A stretch of 64,000 nt of DNA from Flavobacterium psychrophilum (lineage in GTDB: Bacteria; Bacteroidota; Bacteroidia; Flavobacteriales; Flavobacteriaceae), in the NCBI GenBank assembly GCA_001708385.1, contig CP012388.1, positions 1,488,001-1,552,000 of the forward strand, in the 5' to 3' direction. Position numbers and translations under genes: made by a program. The notes under the pieces are model-generated. The model saw only the letters and a program-made list of their open reading frames with translations. It made no database searches and was not told where the DNA came from. Shown here piece by piece: positions 1 to 9,745 of the stretch. Within the stretch, counting starts at the first letter, position 1. The number at the start of each line of letters is the position of its first letter.

Positions 1-368
1 TTATATATTTTGCACGTGCATTCCCATTTATCGGCTAACTCCAGTTCATCGTAATACAAACCATAGTACCGCATAGTTTTAGTAAGCACGCTACGATCAA
101 AAGATTCATTGTGAGCAATCAGCTTTCTGCCAAATATGCGTTGCCTTATTTCAGGAAAAAGATCATCAAAGGTTGGCAGATGCATTGTTTCTACGGGCTT
201 GATGCCATGAACCATAATATTACGGTACCAATATTCATTATCCGGCGGCTGAATAAGCGTGTGGTATTCTTCAACTATAACCCCGTTCTCTACGGTAACA
301 AGGCCAACAGCGCAGGCACTGTGTGCGTACCCTGTTGCAGTCTCAAAATCTATAGCTGTAAAATTCAT
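1..368 (-). CDS. DnaQ-like 3'-5' exonuclease, 3' end cut by window edge
   Basis: The gene reads leftwards from the ATG at 366-368 and runs off the left edge, so only about 122 N-terminal residues are visible. The protein opens MNFTAIDFETATG, which carries the DxE pair of exonuclease motif I (DFET). Further on IAHNESFDRSVL matches exonuclease motif II, with its metal-binding Asp in NxxFD. This is the RNase T / DNA polymerase III epsilon fold, which removes nucleotides from 3' ends using two metal ions. In Bacteroidota, proteins starting this way are usually stand-alone exonucleases or carry a BRCT domain after the nuclease; the missing C-terminus would decide. A terminator serving the next gene lies between the two genes. 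The fold is clear; the exact role is not. Confidence 0.85.
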   Translation of the reverse strand, partial: MNFTAIDFETATGYAHSACAVGLVTVENGVIVEEYHTLIQPPDNEYWYRNIMVHGIKPVETMHLPTFDDLFPEIRQRIFGRKLIAHNESFDRSVLTKTMRYYGLYYDELELADKWECTCKIY

Positions 369-370
369 AA

Positions 371-392
371 TCAGGTAGTAAAAAGCCCCCGC
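371..392 (-). terminator. Rho-independent terminator of the CBS-domain synthase gene
   Basis: GCCCCC/GGGGGC stem with a GCAA-type loop at 375-392. On the minus strand it is followed by a run of T (AAAA on the plus strand at 371-374). It sits 19 nt past the stop codon of the synthase. Confidence 0.85.
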
Positions 393-410
393 AAGCGGGG
401 GCTGAATATA

Positions 411-1772
411 TTATTTTATTGAGCTGATAATATCATGTTTGGTAATAATATGATGCTTACCATTTCCTAAATCTACTAATACCGCCTGATTGTCTTTATT
501 AATCAGTTTTGATATTTCTTCGATAGAAGTATTAGCTCTTACAACAGGATAAGGTTTACCCATTATCTCGCGGATCGGTTTTTCTGCAATATCTTTGTCT
601 TCCACATAACTTCTGAAAAGATCCGTCTCATCAATAGAACCAACAAAACCGTTAGTATCTATAACCGGTATTTGAGATATCTTGTATTTACGAAGGCGTT
701 CTATAGCGTGAGAAACCAGTTCTTCAGTTCGCACAATTACAAGTGGTTTATCAGAGTGATCTTTAATTAAGTCTTCCGCTTTAGTAAGTTCCTCATCAAG
801 GAAACCACGCTCGCGCATCCAGTCATCGTTAAACATTTTACCTACGTAACGGCTTCCGCTATCGTGGAAAAGAACTACAACTACATCACCAGGTTTAAAT
901 TCATCTTTAAGCTGGAGCACACCTTTAATCGCAGCTCCGGCAGAGTTACCTACGAAGATGCCCTCCTCAAGAGCAAGCCTTCGTGTATATACAGCAGCAT
1001 CTTTATCTGTTACTTTTGTAAAACCATCTATAAGTGAAAAATCAACATTTTTCGGAAGAATATCTTCACCTATACCTTCTGTAATATAAGAGTATATTTC
1101 GTTTTCATCAAAAATACCGGTCTCGTGGTATTTCTTAAACACTGAGCCGTAAGTATCTATACCCCAAATTTTAATATTTGGGTTTCTTTCTTTTAAATAC
1201 TTTGCAACGCCGGATATAGTACCTCCCGTTCCCACTCCTACAACAAAATGCGTAATCTTGCCATCCGTCTGTTCCCAAATTTCCGGAGCAGTCTGCTCGT
1301 AATGTGCTGCGGTATTAGATAGGTTATCATACTGATTCACATACCATGAATTTGGAGTTTCTTCAGCAAGTCTTTTAGAAACCGAATAATATGAACGCGG
1401 ATCAGTTGGCTCTACATCAGTAGGACAAACAACAACCCTGGCACCTACAGCACGAAGGATATCCATTTTTTCTTTCGATTGCTTATCCGAAATAACGCAA
1501 ATAAGCTTGTACCCTTTTACAATAGCACCTAAAGCAAGCCCCATTCCGGTATTACCAGATGTTCCTTCAATAATAGTACCTCCCGGCTTGAGCCTTCCAT
1601 CAGCTTCTGCGTCTTCAATCATCTTGACAGCCATCCTGTCTTTAACAGAATTACCCGGATTAAAAGTTTCTACTTTAGCCAGCACAAGAGCCTCTATACC
1701 TTCTGTTAGCTTATTAAGTTTTACCATTGGCGTATTACCTATGGTCTCAAGTATATTTTTTGCGTATTTCAT
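411..1772 (-). CDS. PLP-dependent cysteine synthase / cystathionine beta-synthase with C-terminal CBS pair
   Basis: Fold-type II PLP enzyme of the beta-replacement family, joining a serine-derived aminoacrylate to a thiol (sulfide or homocysteine). The PLP lysine is K44 in NSVKDR, and the phosphate loop is GTSGNTG near residues 70-76. GVGTGGTISG follows near residue 185. Residues after about 325 form two CBS motifs (for example LVIVRTEEL and IPVIDTNG), which usually bind adenosyl ligands and tune activity. This layout matches cystathionine beta-synthase of about 450 residues; cysteine synthases normally lack the CBS pair. The reading frame opens to 1793, but ATG 1772 (MKYAKNILETIG) aligns with the family and follows a TATCTTTG promoter box by about 40 nt. 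Whether it makes cystathionine or cysteine cannot be told from sequence. Confidence 0.9.
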   Translation of the reverse strand: MKYAKNILETIGNTPMVKLNKLTEGIEALVLAKVETFNPGNSVKDRMAVKMIEDAEADGRLKPGGTIIEGTSGNTGMGLALGAIVKGYKLICVISDKQSKEKMDILRAVGARVVVCPTDVEPTDPRSYYSVSKRLAEETPNSWYVNQYDNLSNTAAHYEQTAPEIWEQTDGKITHFVVGVGTGGTISGVAKYLKERNPNIKIWGIDTYGSVFKKYHETGIFDENEIYSYITEGIGEDILPKNVDFSLIDGFTKVTDKDAAVYTRRLALEEGIFVGNSAGAAIKGVLQLKDEFKPGDVVVVLFHDSGSRYVGKMFNDDWMRERGFLDEELTKAEDLIKDHSDKPLVIVRTEELVSHAIERLRKYKISQIPVIDTNGFVGSIDETDLFRSYVEDKDIAEKPIREIMGKPYPVVRANTSIEEISKLINKDNQAVLVDLGNGKHHIITKHDIISSIK

Positions 1773-1812
1773 TTTTATAAAATTAGCTGCCAAAAGCTAT
1801 GGCAATCAGCTG

Positions 1813-1820
1813 CAAAGATA
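1813..1820 (-). promoter_or_regulatory. -7 element TATCTTTG of the CBS-domain synthase
   Basis: The minus strand reads TATCTTTG, a perfect fit to the Bacteroidota consensus TAnnTTTG, 40 nt upstream of the chosen start. No clear TTG -33 element is seen. Confidence 0.6.
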
Positions 1821-1850
1821 ATTATTGCTATTAAAACTATAGTTAAATAA

Positions 1851-3821
1851 TTAAGAGAAGAAATCCCAAATTACACCAAAGCGAAGCGTAAAGTCTTTAT
1901 ACGGCTGATTTGGTGTTGAATAATAATTATATCCTGAAAAAGCAGAGTTAAGATGTTCTGCTTTTATAAAAAGCCTGAATTCCTGAATCTTTGCATTAAT
2001 AAAGAAATCAAACAATGGGAAATTTCCAATCTTTTTGGCATCCTGTACATAAAAGTCACCCACCATAGCATTGTAATCATTAGCGTAGTACTTTGTAAAA
2101 TACTGGAATGTAACACCTGCCTGAAAAAACAACGCATTTTTAAATACCCTGTCTGAATAATAAAGTGTATTTCGCGTTACGAATGACGGCACGTTCAGGA
2201 TATTGCCTGTTTGTTGTACATTTTGGTATAGAAAAGTATTATCAAGGGCAAAATTTCCAAATTTAAATTCTCTTGAAGCCTTAACAGACAGATAATTTAT
2301 GGTATTACCATTTTGAGTAGGTGTAACATATAAAGTGTCTATACTGGTTAACCCCACCTGACGACCAGTGACCTCATGCCCATCAAAATATAAGTGATCT
2401 TTTAGGATAGTATATTGTACAGAAGCATTAAGCCATTTGGTTTTTGCTTCAAATTCAAAATTATTAATTTTTTCGTTTTTAAAGTTCCCAATTACGTTAT
2501 CGCCAACTCTTCTTGGCCAATTGTAACTTTTGTAATCGCTTTGAAGAAGGTTGTAACTGTTATCAGGGAGTTTATTCATGTTCTGATAGCGAGCCGATAC
2601 GATATTCTTCTCATCAAAAGTATACCGGGCAGAAGCATCTATATTCGCCAATGACTGGTTTGTGATTGAATTAGAAAACAAAACACTCCCCTTCCATTTA
2701 TCTTTCTGGTACGTATAACGCGCGCCATAGGTATTGATCCTGTCGCTAAGAGAATTCGGCGTTTCTATTTTCCCGTCACTTCCAAGAATTATACTCCTGT
2801 AAAAATAATTGTAATTAAAATCTTCAAGGTAAAATTCAATATTACCGATAGTTTCATTACTGTAAGCTGCCCCAATCATATTATACATACGATTATAGCG
2901 CGTCTTATTACTTATAGATTGCGAATACGTTTCGCCGTAACGGGCTACATAAGTAGGCTGGCTATATTCAAAAAATTTATTCTCGTAATTAAATTGGTGA
3001 TGAAAAACAATACTATTAGGATTATCCTTATTCAACCTGAATGTATGATCAATAAAGTATCTGTTTCCTTTTAAAATAGATTTTCCATCTCTGGAAAAAA
3101 CGTCAAGCCTTTCCCTTTGTGTGTAAGGTTCCTGACCACTTTCAAAAAGTGACGGATCTATGATTCCCCCATTTTCCTGATTGGTAAAATCCTGGCCTGT
3201 AAAATGAAGCCTCAGCATGTATCGTTTATCTTTGGTATTGTAACTTGATACAAAACGAAATATACCATTGCTTGAAAGCTGATTTATATAACGCCCCAAC
3301 GACCTAAGTCCTTTGTAGCCTAGCGCAAAATTAAGGTTCTCTGAAGTATTAAGAGTTATTAAAGCATCAAGTATTTGACCTTGCTCTATAACCGATCTAT
3401 ACATCAGGTCGGTGTATGGTGTAGCAACATGGTAATAATTTACGTCCTCTGCTTCAACATAGGCATAATGTTTTCCCTTAAAGCCCATTTCGGGGAAAGG
3501 ATTAAACTTTGTGAGTCCATAATCCAGAATATTATAAGCCTGCCCGTCATTATTCAGAGGTAGAAGTCCAAAATTATCTTTTCTCAGATAATTAAGTTCA
3601 TATTCTTTTTTAAGGGTAAGTGCTGTATCTACAAAAGTTGTGTCCCTGTCAAAAGTAATTATCTTATACATATCTACCGTAGCTATAGAATCTTTCGATT
3701 TTGCAGATTTCGGTTTACCTATAAGACTTTTACGAGGTTTTTCAGTATCATTTTTCTTTACCTGTGAAAAAAGGAAAAGAGGAAATAGACATAAAAAAAA
3801 GACGACACACTTTTTAAACAT
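1851..3821 (-). CDS. Putative porin, outer-membrane beta-barrel
   Basis: About 656 residues starting MFKKCVVFFLCLFPLFLFSQ, a clear signal peptide with cleavage after the Ser-Gln region. The mature part begins with a Lys-rich stretch, then alternating aromatic strands (YNILDYGLTKFNPFPEMGFKG early on), and ends with a strand finishing in Trp-Asp-Phe-Phe-Ser, typical of barrels inserted by BamA. Length and pattern match the family annotated 'putative porin' in Flavobacteriia. The frame continues to a TTG at 3842, but that codon lies inside the TACCTTTG promoter box (3840-3847), so ATG 3821 is the start. It stands as a single transcription unit between the synthase and the Sus operon. Substrate unknown. 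Confidence 0.8.
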   Translation of the reverse strand: MFKKCVVFFLCLFPLFLFSQVKKNDTEKPRKSLIGKPKSAKSKDSIATVDMYKIITFDRDTTFVDTALTLKKEYELNYLRKDNFGLLPLNNDGQAYNILDYGLTKFNPFPEMGFKGKHYAYVEAEDVNYYHVATPYTDLMYRSVIEQGQILDALITLNTSENLNFALGYKGLRSLGRYINQLSSNGIFRFVSSYNTKDKRYMLRLHFTGQDFTNQENGGIIDPSLFESGQEPYTQRERLDVFSRDGKSILKGNRYFIDHTFRLNKDNPNSIVFHHQFNYENKFFEYSQPTYVARYGETYSQSISNKTRYNRMYNMIGAAYSNETIGNIEFYLEDFNYNYFYRSIILGSDGKIETPNSLSDRINTYGARYTYQKDKWKGSVLFSNSITNQSLANIDASARYTFDEKNIVSARYQNMNKLPDNSYNLLQSDYKSYNWPRRVGDNVIGNFKNEKINNFEFEAKTKWLNASVQYTILKDHLYFDGHEVTGRQVGLTSIDTLYVTPTQNGNTINYLSVKASREFKFGNFALDNTFLYQNVQQTGNILNVPSFVTRNTLYYSDRVFKNALFFQAGVTFQYFTKYYANDYNAMVGDFYVQDAKKIGNFPLFDFFINAKIQEFRLFIKAEHLNSAFSGYNYYSTPNQPYKDFTLRFGVIWDFFS

Positions 3822-3839
3822 GTAAGTTTTAGATTTTCG

Positions 3840-3847
3840 CAAAGGTA
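3840..3847 (-). promoter_or_regulatory. -7 element TACCTTTG of the porin gene
   Basis: The minus strand reads TACCTTTG, 18 nt before the ATG at 3821. It overlaps and so excludes the upstream TTG start at 3842. Confidence 0.6.
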
Positions 3848-3883
3848 CTTATTTTTATATATCAGCAAATGTAAAAATAACGC

Positions 3884-3913
3884 AAAAAAAGAGGCTTTCT
3901 TACGAAAGCCTCT
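3884..3913 (-). terminator. Terminator of the SusC-SusD-Calx operon
   Basis: GAGGCTTTC/GAAAGCCTC hairpin (3891-3912) with a T-run on the minus strand (A-run 3884-3890). It lies 28 nt past the stop of the Calx-beta lipoprotein gene. Confidence 0.85.
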
Positions 3914-3940
3914 TAAAATTTATACAATTAAATATTACAA

Positions 3941-4831
3941 TTATTCTGTAATTTTTTCCAAAATAACGCCCATAGTCTGAGATGGTATAATACCACTAGC
4001 AGGTGTTAGGTTACCGTTGATATTAATTCTTCTTACACCAGTAGTTAAATTAGTGCTGAAAGAACCTCCGCCGGTATACAATAGCGTTTGATCATTACCC
4101 TGATATGTCCAACAATCTGTACAAAGAGCTTGCTGTACAGCTGTTAATGAACCAGAGTTCTTGTTTGTCCCGGCAGGTGCCATCGTAAATTCAAGGAATC
4201 TGTCTGTTGTAAAATCTCCTAAAGTTGGGCTTGAGCCAATTGGACCAGAAATTCTTATGATATTACAATCACCGTTATCATTTACATCAACTGTAGCGAT
4301 ACCAAGATCGTCACCAGTTGCTGTTGACGTCACATAGAATTCTCCAACAAAATCAAAGAAGTTAGTAGTACAGTCATCGTTAACAATCAGGAATCTTTTG
4401 AATTTAGAACCTTCGTCCTCTACACCTAGAGTTATGTTAGTATCTGACACCTCAGTTAGTCTTATCTCAAACGCTTTAGAATCGTTCTGAACATCGTTAT
4501 TAATAACGTTAATTTTAATAAGCCCAGAAGTAGCTCCAGCAGGAATAACAACCTCTTTAGATTCTACGGTATAATCAACATTTTCTTCTGCTGTTCCTGT
4601 AGCACCTTTATCAACAGAAAACTTAACAATAACGTCATGGTTAACCGGGAATGCAAGATTGACAGGGATTTCTGAAACACCTAAATGTTCAAAAAATGTT
4701 AATCTGTCTGTAGCAACCCTTTCCAATGTAACGAAATTCTTACCACCGTAAGTTACAGTATCTTCATCACAGCTAATCAAAGTCGCCATACCCAAAATAA
4801 GCAGGGCCGACTTTAAAATATATCTTTTCAT
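3941..4831 (-). CDS. Calx-beta-domain surface lipoprotein, third gene of Sus-type operon
   Basis: 296 residues with a lipoprotein signal ending ATLISC (lipid-bearing Cys near residue 22), followed by Asp/Glu, which in Bacteroidota favours surface export. Residues about 35-145 look like a Calx-beta repeat, with the typical run ENVDYTVES and later FEIRLTEVSD. The second half is a separate beta-rich domain with a CxxC (TDCWTYQG region). It starts 11 nt after susD and ends before a strong terminator, so it is co-transcribed with susCD. It occupies the position of SusE/SusF-type accessory surface lipoproteins, so ligand capture is a reasonable inference. No enzymatic motif is visible and the ligand is unknown. 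Confidence 0.8.
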   Translation of the reverse strand: MKRYILKSALLILGMATLISCDEDTVTYGGKNFVTLERVATDRLTFFEHLGVSEIPVNLAFPVNHDVIVKFSVDKGATGTAEENVDYTVESKEVVIPAGATSGLIKINVINNDVQNDSKAFEIRLTEVSDTNITLGVEDEGSKFKRFLIVNDDCTTNFFDFVGEFYVTSTATGDDLGIATVDVNDNGDCNIIRISGPIGSSPTLGDFTTDRFLEFTMAPAGTNKNSGSLTAVQQALCTDCWTYQGNDQTLLYTGGGSFSTNLTTGVRRININGNLTPASGIIPSQTMGVILEKITE

Positions 4832-4842
4832 ACTATTTATTA

Positions 4843-6345
4843 TTAATTATTATAACCTGGGTTTTGTTGGATATTAGGATTTGCAGAAAGCTCAGCCCTT
4901 GGAACTGGCAATGTCCATCTGTGATCCGTCAAATTAAGAGAACAAGCATCAAACTGCTGACATTCAGAATTAACTCTATCAATACCAGCATTAGCAAATG
5001 CACCTAAACGTTTAATGTCGATATAACGGTGTCCTTCAAATGCAAGTTCAACTCTTCTTTCGTTAAGAATTGCAGCCCAAGCTTCCTGAGCAGAAGCAGG
5101 TGTAGCAATATCTCTACCTGTAGCATTAGTGAAACGTGCCAAACGGATTCTATTGATCTGAGCAGCAACACCTGCAAAATCACCACGGCTAGCCATAGCT
5201 TCTGCTTTAATTAGATACATCTCAGAAATTCTGAACACTTTAACATCATTTAACAAGTTAATATTATCAGACCCTGCATATTTACCTACAGGTCTAACAG
5301 TAAATCCAGTTAAATAAGAAGAAGGATCAACAACAACTATACGTCTAACATCATTTTCAGCAAGCCTGTTGAAAAGTGCAGTACTTACTTCAAAGAAAGC
5401 ACCACCACTTGTTGAACTGTTTACAGAAGACCATGCCTGATAGAAGTTACCAGTACTACCACTGCTAACTCTGTCAAGTTTAAAAATAACTTCACCTTGC
5501 GCAGCAGGTACAGAAAGATCTCTAAACACCCTATAATAGTTGCTATTAGCAGCTGTATTTACAGGGTTAGCAGGATTGTAAGTGCCAAAAGTAGCTAATC
5601 CATACGCTGTAGGTTTTGCAATTAGCAAGTCAGCATAACCTTCTGCCTCAGTATATTGACCTCTATAAGCAGCAAGACGTGCTCTAATTGCAGTGATAAC
5701 ATCCTTGGAAATATAAGTTCTTGCAGGATTAGATTGGCTTATAAGATTTGCGTCAGCAAAATCAAGATCGCTGTTTATAAGCGTATATACTTCACCATTA
5801 GTATTACGTGGAAGTTTTTGATCTGTTGTAGGAACAAAATCAACAGCAATAACACCAGGTGCATTATCATCTTTCATATCAGTTGAAAAATAAGTAAGCA
5901 ATTGTATGTGTGCATAAGCTCTAAGAGCACGAGCCTGAGCAATCACATCATTAAACACACCTTGTTCTTCCTCTGTAATCTCTACATTCTGAGAACCTAA
6001 TATTAACCTGTTAGCGAAGTTAATTACAGTATAATTATTCACCCATATAGATTCGGCAGAACCAGAGTTACTGTTAAGAAGAAACGATAGTCCTCCATCA
6101 CCAACACCCTGACCACCATTAGCAACACCAACTCTTACTTCATCTGTGAATATAGATGTAAAAAGTATAGCACTTTCTCCTCCAACTGCACCATATACAC
6201 CGTTAAGACCAAGCTGAAGATCCGCTATAGTTTCGAATGTATCCTCCGGCAAAAGTTCACTAGGCTGCTTAATATCAATAGCGTCATCACACGCAGCAAA
6301 AAGAGATGCAGCAACAACAAATAATAATATTCTAAAATTTTTCAT
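4843..6345 (-). CDS. SusD/RagB-family nutrient-binding lipoprotein
   Basis: 500 residues, lipoprotein signal ending SLFAAC with acidic residues after the Cys, then the IDIKQPSELLPEDTF opening typical of SusD-like proteins. TPR-like helices follow (RALRAYAHIQLLTYF region), and near the C-terminus EAWAAILNERRVELAFEGHR is the signature of the family. SusD proteins cap a SusC channel and capture ligand at the cell surface. It lies 18 nt downstream of susC on the same strand. No glycoside hydrolase is nearby, so the ligand need not be a glycan; a peptide is possible given the secreted peptidase upstream. Confidence 0.95.
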   Translation of the reverse strand: MKNFRILLFVVAASLFAACDDAIDIKQPSELLPEDTFETIADLQLGLNGVYGAVGGESAILFTSIFTDEVRVGVANGGQGVGDGGLSFLLNSNSGSAESIWVNNYTVINFANRLILGSQNVEITEEEQGVFNDVIAQARALRAYAHIQLLTYFSTDMKDDNAPGVIAVDFVPTTDQKLPRNTNGEVYTLINSDLDFADANLISQSNPARTYISKDVITAIRARLAAYRGQYTEAEGYADLLIAKPTAYGLATFGTYNPANPVNTAANSNYYRVFRDLSVPAAQGEVIFKLDRVSSGSTGNFYQAWSSVNSSTSGGAFFEVSTALFNRLAENDVRRIVVVDPSSYLTGFTVRPVGKYAGSDNINLLNDVKVFRISEMYLIKAEAMASRGDFAGVAAQINRIRLARFTNATGRDIATPASAQEAWAAILNERRVELAFEGHRYIDIKRLGAFANAGIDRVNSECQQFDACSLNLTDHRWTLPVPRAELSANPNIQQNPGYNN

Positions 6346-6363
6346 AATCTTTCTCGTTATTTT

Positions 6364-9300
6364 TTAAAATTGTAATTCAAGACCTACAGAAAAGATTCTT
6401 GGAGTAGGATACTGGTATTGATCACCGCCTCTGTTACTTTCTGCATCCCATCCTCTCCATTTAGACCATGTAAGTAGATTTTCACCCTGAACGAAAGCTC
6501 TTATGTTTGTAAAAGGAGTTTTCTCAAGTAATTGTTTATTGAAATCATAACCTAAAGTAGCATATCTTAATCTTACATAAGATGCATCTTTAAGATATCT
6601 GTCTGAACTTGAATCAAGTGCCTTATTTGTTAAATATAATGAAGGTATATCTGTAACCCTGTTATCAGGTCTCCATGCATTAAACAAATCAGTTGATTTA
6701 TTGAAGATACCAATATCAGTTGGATCCTGAAGACCTTCTAAATCGTAATCAAATCTGTAAATATCAGCTACATAAGAGAACTGAGTTGTAAGATAGAAAC
6801 CTTTATAGTTAGCTTCAAATCCAAAACCACCCTGGAAAGTAGGTATAGGAGCTTTTCCTGTCAATCTTCTGTCTGTTTCAGGATTAGGATTCTCTGTTAA
6901 CTGACCATCAGCCGTATAGAATAATAGGTTACCATTTGTAGGGTTAACACCTGCATATTTTATAGTATAGAACTGACCAAAAGCACCGCCAACTACGTTA
7001 GCTTGTAAGCCGTTATCAATAAATCCTTCTTCACTTGGGATATCAATGAATTCATTTTTGTTATATGAACCGTTGAAAGTTAAATTAAGGAAGAAATCTT
7101 TAGATTTTATAAGCTCATAATTTAATAAAGCTTCAACACCACTATTTCTTAAACTACCATTATTAGAAAGAATAGAGTAAGTACCATTGATACCTGATAT
7201 TGGAGTTGACTGATAAAGATCTTTAGTGGTTCTGATATAACCGTCAAGGTTACCTCTTAACCTACCAGAGAACACTTCAAAATCTAAACCAACGTTAGCT
7301 TGCTCTGTAGTTTCCCATTTAAGGTCTGCATTACCAAGCTGTACAACAGTATAAGCAGGAAGCTGAGAATATCCAGTTGTCTGGTCAAACAAAGTCCTTG
7401 AACTGTTTGGAGCAGCAAATATACTCTGACCTGCAATGTTTTGGTTACCTGTAGTACCATAAGAAGCTCTAAGTTTTAGCATATTGAATGCTGAACCCTG
7501 CATAAAGCTTTCTTTATCAATATTCCAACGACCAGAAACTGACCAGAAAGTACCCCATTTATTAGTATCTGAGAACCTATATGATGCATCCCTACGTACG
7601 GTAGCCGCAAGACCAAATCTTTGATCATAATCATAATCTACTGAACCAAAATATGAGAATAGACCGGCAGTTGCTTTTCCTGAACCTACATTCGGAACAT
7701 AGAAGTTAGGAGTATTAGGGTTAAATGGTATATAACCCGCACCGTTACCCGGCTCAAATACTTTAGTATCTAAACCATTCTGTGTAGCAGAAAACGATTT
7801 TTGATGTGCTTTATAATACTCAGTGAATATAGAAGCATCAAGTGAATGTTTTTCAGCAAAAGTTTTTCTGTAGTTAAGACTGTTATTCATTGTAAATGAA
7901 AACTCTCTTGCAAAACTCTCATTTTGGAAACCTATAAATGTCTCACCTGGGTTCTGAAAAAGGAATGCATTAAATGATTGAGGAGCTTCAACGTTAAGAC
8001 CATTAGCCTCTGTAAAATCAGCACCAATTGAAGTAGCTAATGTAAGATCATCAGTAAGCTTATAGCCCGCCTGAACATTACCAATCATTTTGATTTCATT
8101 AGTACGTAACGTACCTGTTTTCATCCTGTCTAAAAGCATAAGAGGGCTTAAAGCAAGTGTATTACGACCTATATCCGGCACTCCTTCAGGACGTGCACCA
8201 GTTCTATACCAGTTAAATAAATCCTGCCCATTAGTATACCAAGACGGGCTGATATAAGGAGCACCGTTGTTAGCACCAAGAATAGGGTTAATATTAACCG
8301 CACCTGTACCTAAGTTAGCAGCCTCATTCCTTACAGAGTAGTTAATAGTTACCGCTGTATTATAAGTAAACCTGCTATCATTACTTTTTCCACTTAAGTT
8401 GTTTCTAAAGTTAAATCTTTTAAGATCAGAACCTCTTAAAACACCTTCCATATCATAATAACCAAATGAAGTAAATGACGAAAGGTTTTCTCCACCACTA
8501 GATAAGCTTAATACGTGGTTTTGTGCTAAACCTGTTCTAAATAATTCTTTATACCAATCAGTATTAACACCATAAGCAGCTATTTCTGCATCAGTCATAG
8601 GAACTTTATTTCCCGCCTCTGAAAAACCACCTGTATTACCAAGACCTGGATTTCTACGACCTACCGCAGATTGACCGTATGTTCTTTCAAGAGTTAATAA
8701 CTCTCTTGAGTTCATCTTGTTATAATCATTATTCTGCATAGCAGTAAAACTAGTAGTACCAGTATATTTAATATTCAAAGAAGAGTTAAAGCTTCCTCTT
8801 TTAGTTTTAACGATAATAACACCGTTAGAACCCCTGTTACCATAAATAGATGTAGCACCAGCATCTTTAAGAACCGACACCGATTCGATATCATTAGGGT
8901 TGATACTTCTAAAGTTATCAGAATTCAAAGGCACTCCATCGATAACATATAAAGGCTCAACGTTACCATTGATAGACCCAATACCCCTAAGGATAACAGT
9001 ACTGTTAGCACCCGGCTGACCAGAACCTGTTGAAATATTCAAACCAGGAACCTGCCCTTGTAGTGTCTGAATAAAGTTAGCATTTGGCCTGCCTTCTATA
9101 GTTTTAGAAGTAACAGTTGTAACAGCAATATTTGAAGTTGCTCTGGTTGTTGTTCTGTAAGCTTCAACAATTACATCATCAAGAACTTTAGCGTCATCAG
9201 CCAATTGTACCGAAACAACACTTGAAGCGCCCACAGTTTTTGTTTGTGTGGCCATACCTACATATGTAAACACAAGCTTCTGCCCAACAGAAGCAGTAAT

Positions 9301-9486
9301 GGAATATTTCCCATCAAAATCAGTCTGTACTCCTTGCTGAGAACCTTCAACAGTTACGTTAGCACCAGGTATTGGCATACCGGTAGCATCTGAAACGACA
9401 CCTGTAATGGTTTTCTCTTGCGCAAAGGAAAACTGAATAAAAAACGCCAACAAAAGCGTAAAAATCCAAGTAAACTTTGATTTCAT
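6364..9486 (-). CDS. SusC/RagA-family TonB-dependent outer-membrane transporter
   Basis: 1040 residues. A signal peptide (ends SFAQ) is followed by a carboxypeptidase-regulatory-like domain (about residues 25-105, ITGVVSDATGMPIPGANV) and a TonB plug (about 115-230) containing LRGIGSINGNVEPLYVIDGV, the SusC signature. A long barrel follows and ends ...FSVGLELQF with a terminal Phe. It imports ligands handed over by SusD using TonB energy. It is first gene of a three-gene operon (susC, susD, Calx-beta lipoprotein), with a well-formed promoter (TTTG-N19-TAGATTTG) 29 nt upstream of the start. Length is in the usual range and nothing looks broken. Confidence 0.96.
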   Translation of the reverse strand: MKSKFTWIFTLLLAFFIQFSFAQEKTITGVVSDATGMPIPGANVTVEGSQQGVQTDFDGKYSITASVGQKLVFTYVGMATQTKTVGASSVVSVQLADDAKVLDDVIVEAYRTTTRATSNIAVTTVTSKTIEGRPNANFIQTLQGQVPGLNISTGSGQPGANSTVILRGIGSINGNVEPLYVIDGVPLNSDNFRSINPNDIESVSVLKDAGATSIYGNRGSNGVIIVKTKRGSFNSSLNIKYTGTTSFTAMQNNDYNKMNSRELLTLERTYGQSAVGRRNPGLGNTGGFSEAGNKVPMTDAEIAAYGVNTDWYKELFRTGLAQNHVLSLSSGGENLSSFTSFGYYDMEGVLRGSDLKRFNFRNNLSGKSNDSRFTYNTAVTINYSVRNEAANLGTGAVNINPILGANNGAPYISPSWYTNGQDLFNWYRTGARPEGVPDIGRNTLALSPLMLLDRMKTGTLRTNEIKMIGNVQAGYKLTDDLTLATSIGADFTEANGLNVEAPQSFNAFLFQNPGETFIGFQNESFAREFSFTMNNSLNYRKTFAEKHSLDASIFTEYYKAHQKSFSATQNGLDTKVFEPGNGAGYIPFNPNTPNFYVPNVGSGKATAGLFSYFGSVDYDYDQRFGLAATVRRDASYRFSDTNKWGTFWSVSGRWNIDKESFMQGSAFNMLKLRASYGTTGNQNIAGQSIFAAPNSSRTLFDQTTGYSQLPAYTVVQLGNADLKWETTEQANVGLDFEVFSGRLRGNLDGYIRTTKDLYQSTPISGINGTYSILSNNGSLRNSGVEALLNYELIKSKDFFLNLTFNGSYNKNEFIDIPSEEGFIDNGLQANVVGGAFGQFYTIKYAGVNPTNGNLLFYTADGQLTENPNPETDRRLTGKAPIPTFQGGFGFEANYKGFYLTTQFSYVADIYRFDYDLEGLQDPTDIGIFNKSTDLFNAWRPDNRVTDIPSLYLTNKALDSSSDRYLKDASYVRLRYATLGYDFNKQLLEKTPFTNIRAFVQGENLLTWSKWRGWDAESNRGGDQYQYPTPRIFSVGLELQF

Positions 9487-9514
9487 ATTTAATTAATTTG
9501 AGTTAGTTAAGTTG

Positions 9515-9545
9515 CAAATCTATTAATTTATTTTAATATAACAAA
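9515..9545 (-). promoter_or_regulatory. Promoter of the SusC operon (TTTG-N19-TAGATTTG)
   Basis: On the minus strand TTTG (9542-9545) is followed after 19 nt by TAGATTTG (9515-9522). Both fit the Bacteroidota -33/-7 consensus with preferred spacing. One of the best matches in the window. Confidence 0.75.
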
Positions 9546-9653
9546 CTTTTAACATTGCCAGGCAACGCTAAATTTCAATATTTTTTAGTGTAAATGCAAA
9601 ATCCACAACATATTGACAATAATTGACCACATACTACAGCTTTTTTTAAATTA

Positions 9654-9690
9654 TAAAGAAACGTCAACAATTTTGTTAACGTTTCTTTAT
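9654..9690 (-). terminator. Long hairpin downstream of the S8 peptidase gene
   Basis: A 17-bp stem (arms starting TAAAGAAACGT) with a 3-nt loop, perfect on the minus strand apart from one G-U pair, 56 nt after the peptidase stop. The plus strand has a mismatch there instead, so the minus-strand RNA folds better. It ends in a short T/A-rich tail rather than a pure T-run. Confidence 0.6.
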
Positions 9691-9745
9691 AGATGCAACA
9701 ATTATAAAATGGTTGCGTAGTATAGATCTTTTTTAGAATAAAAAA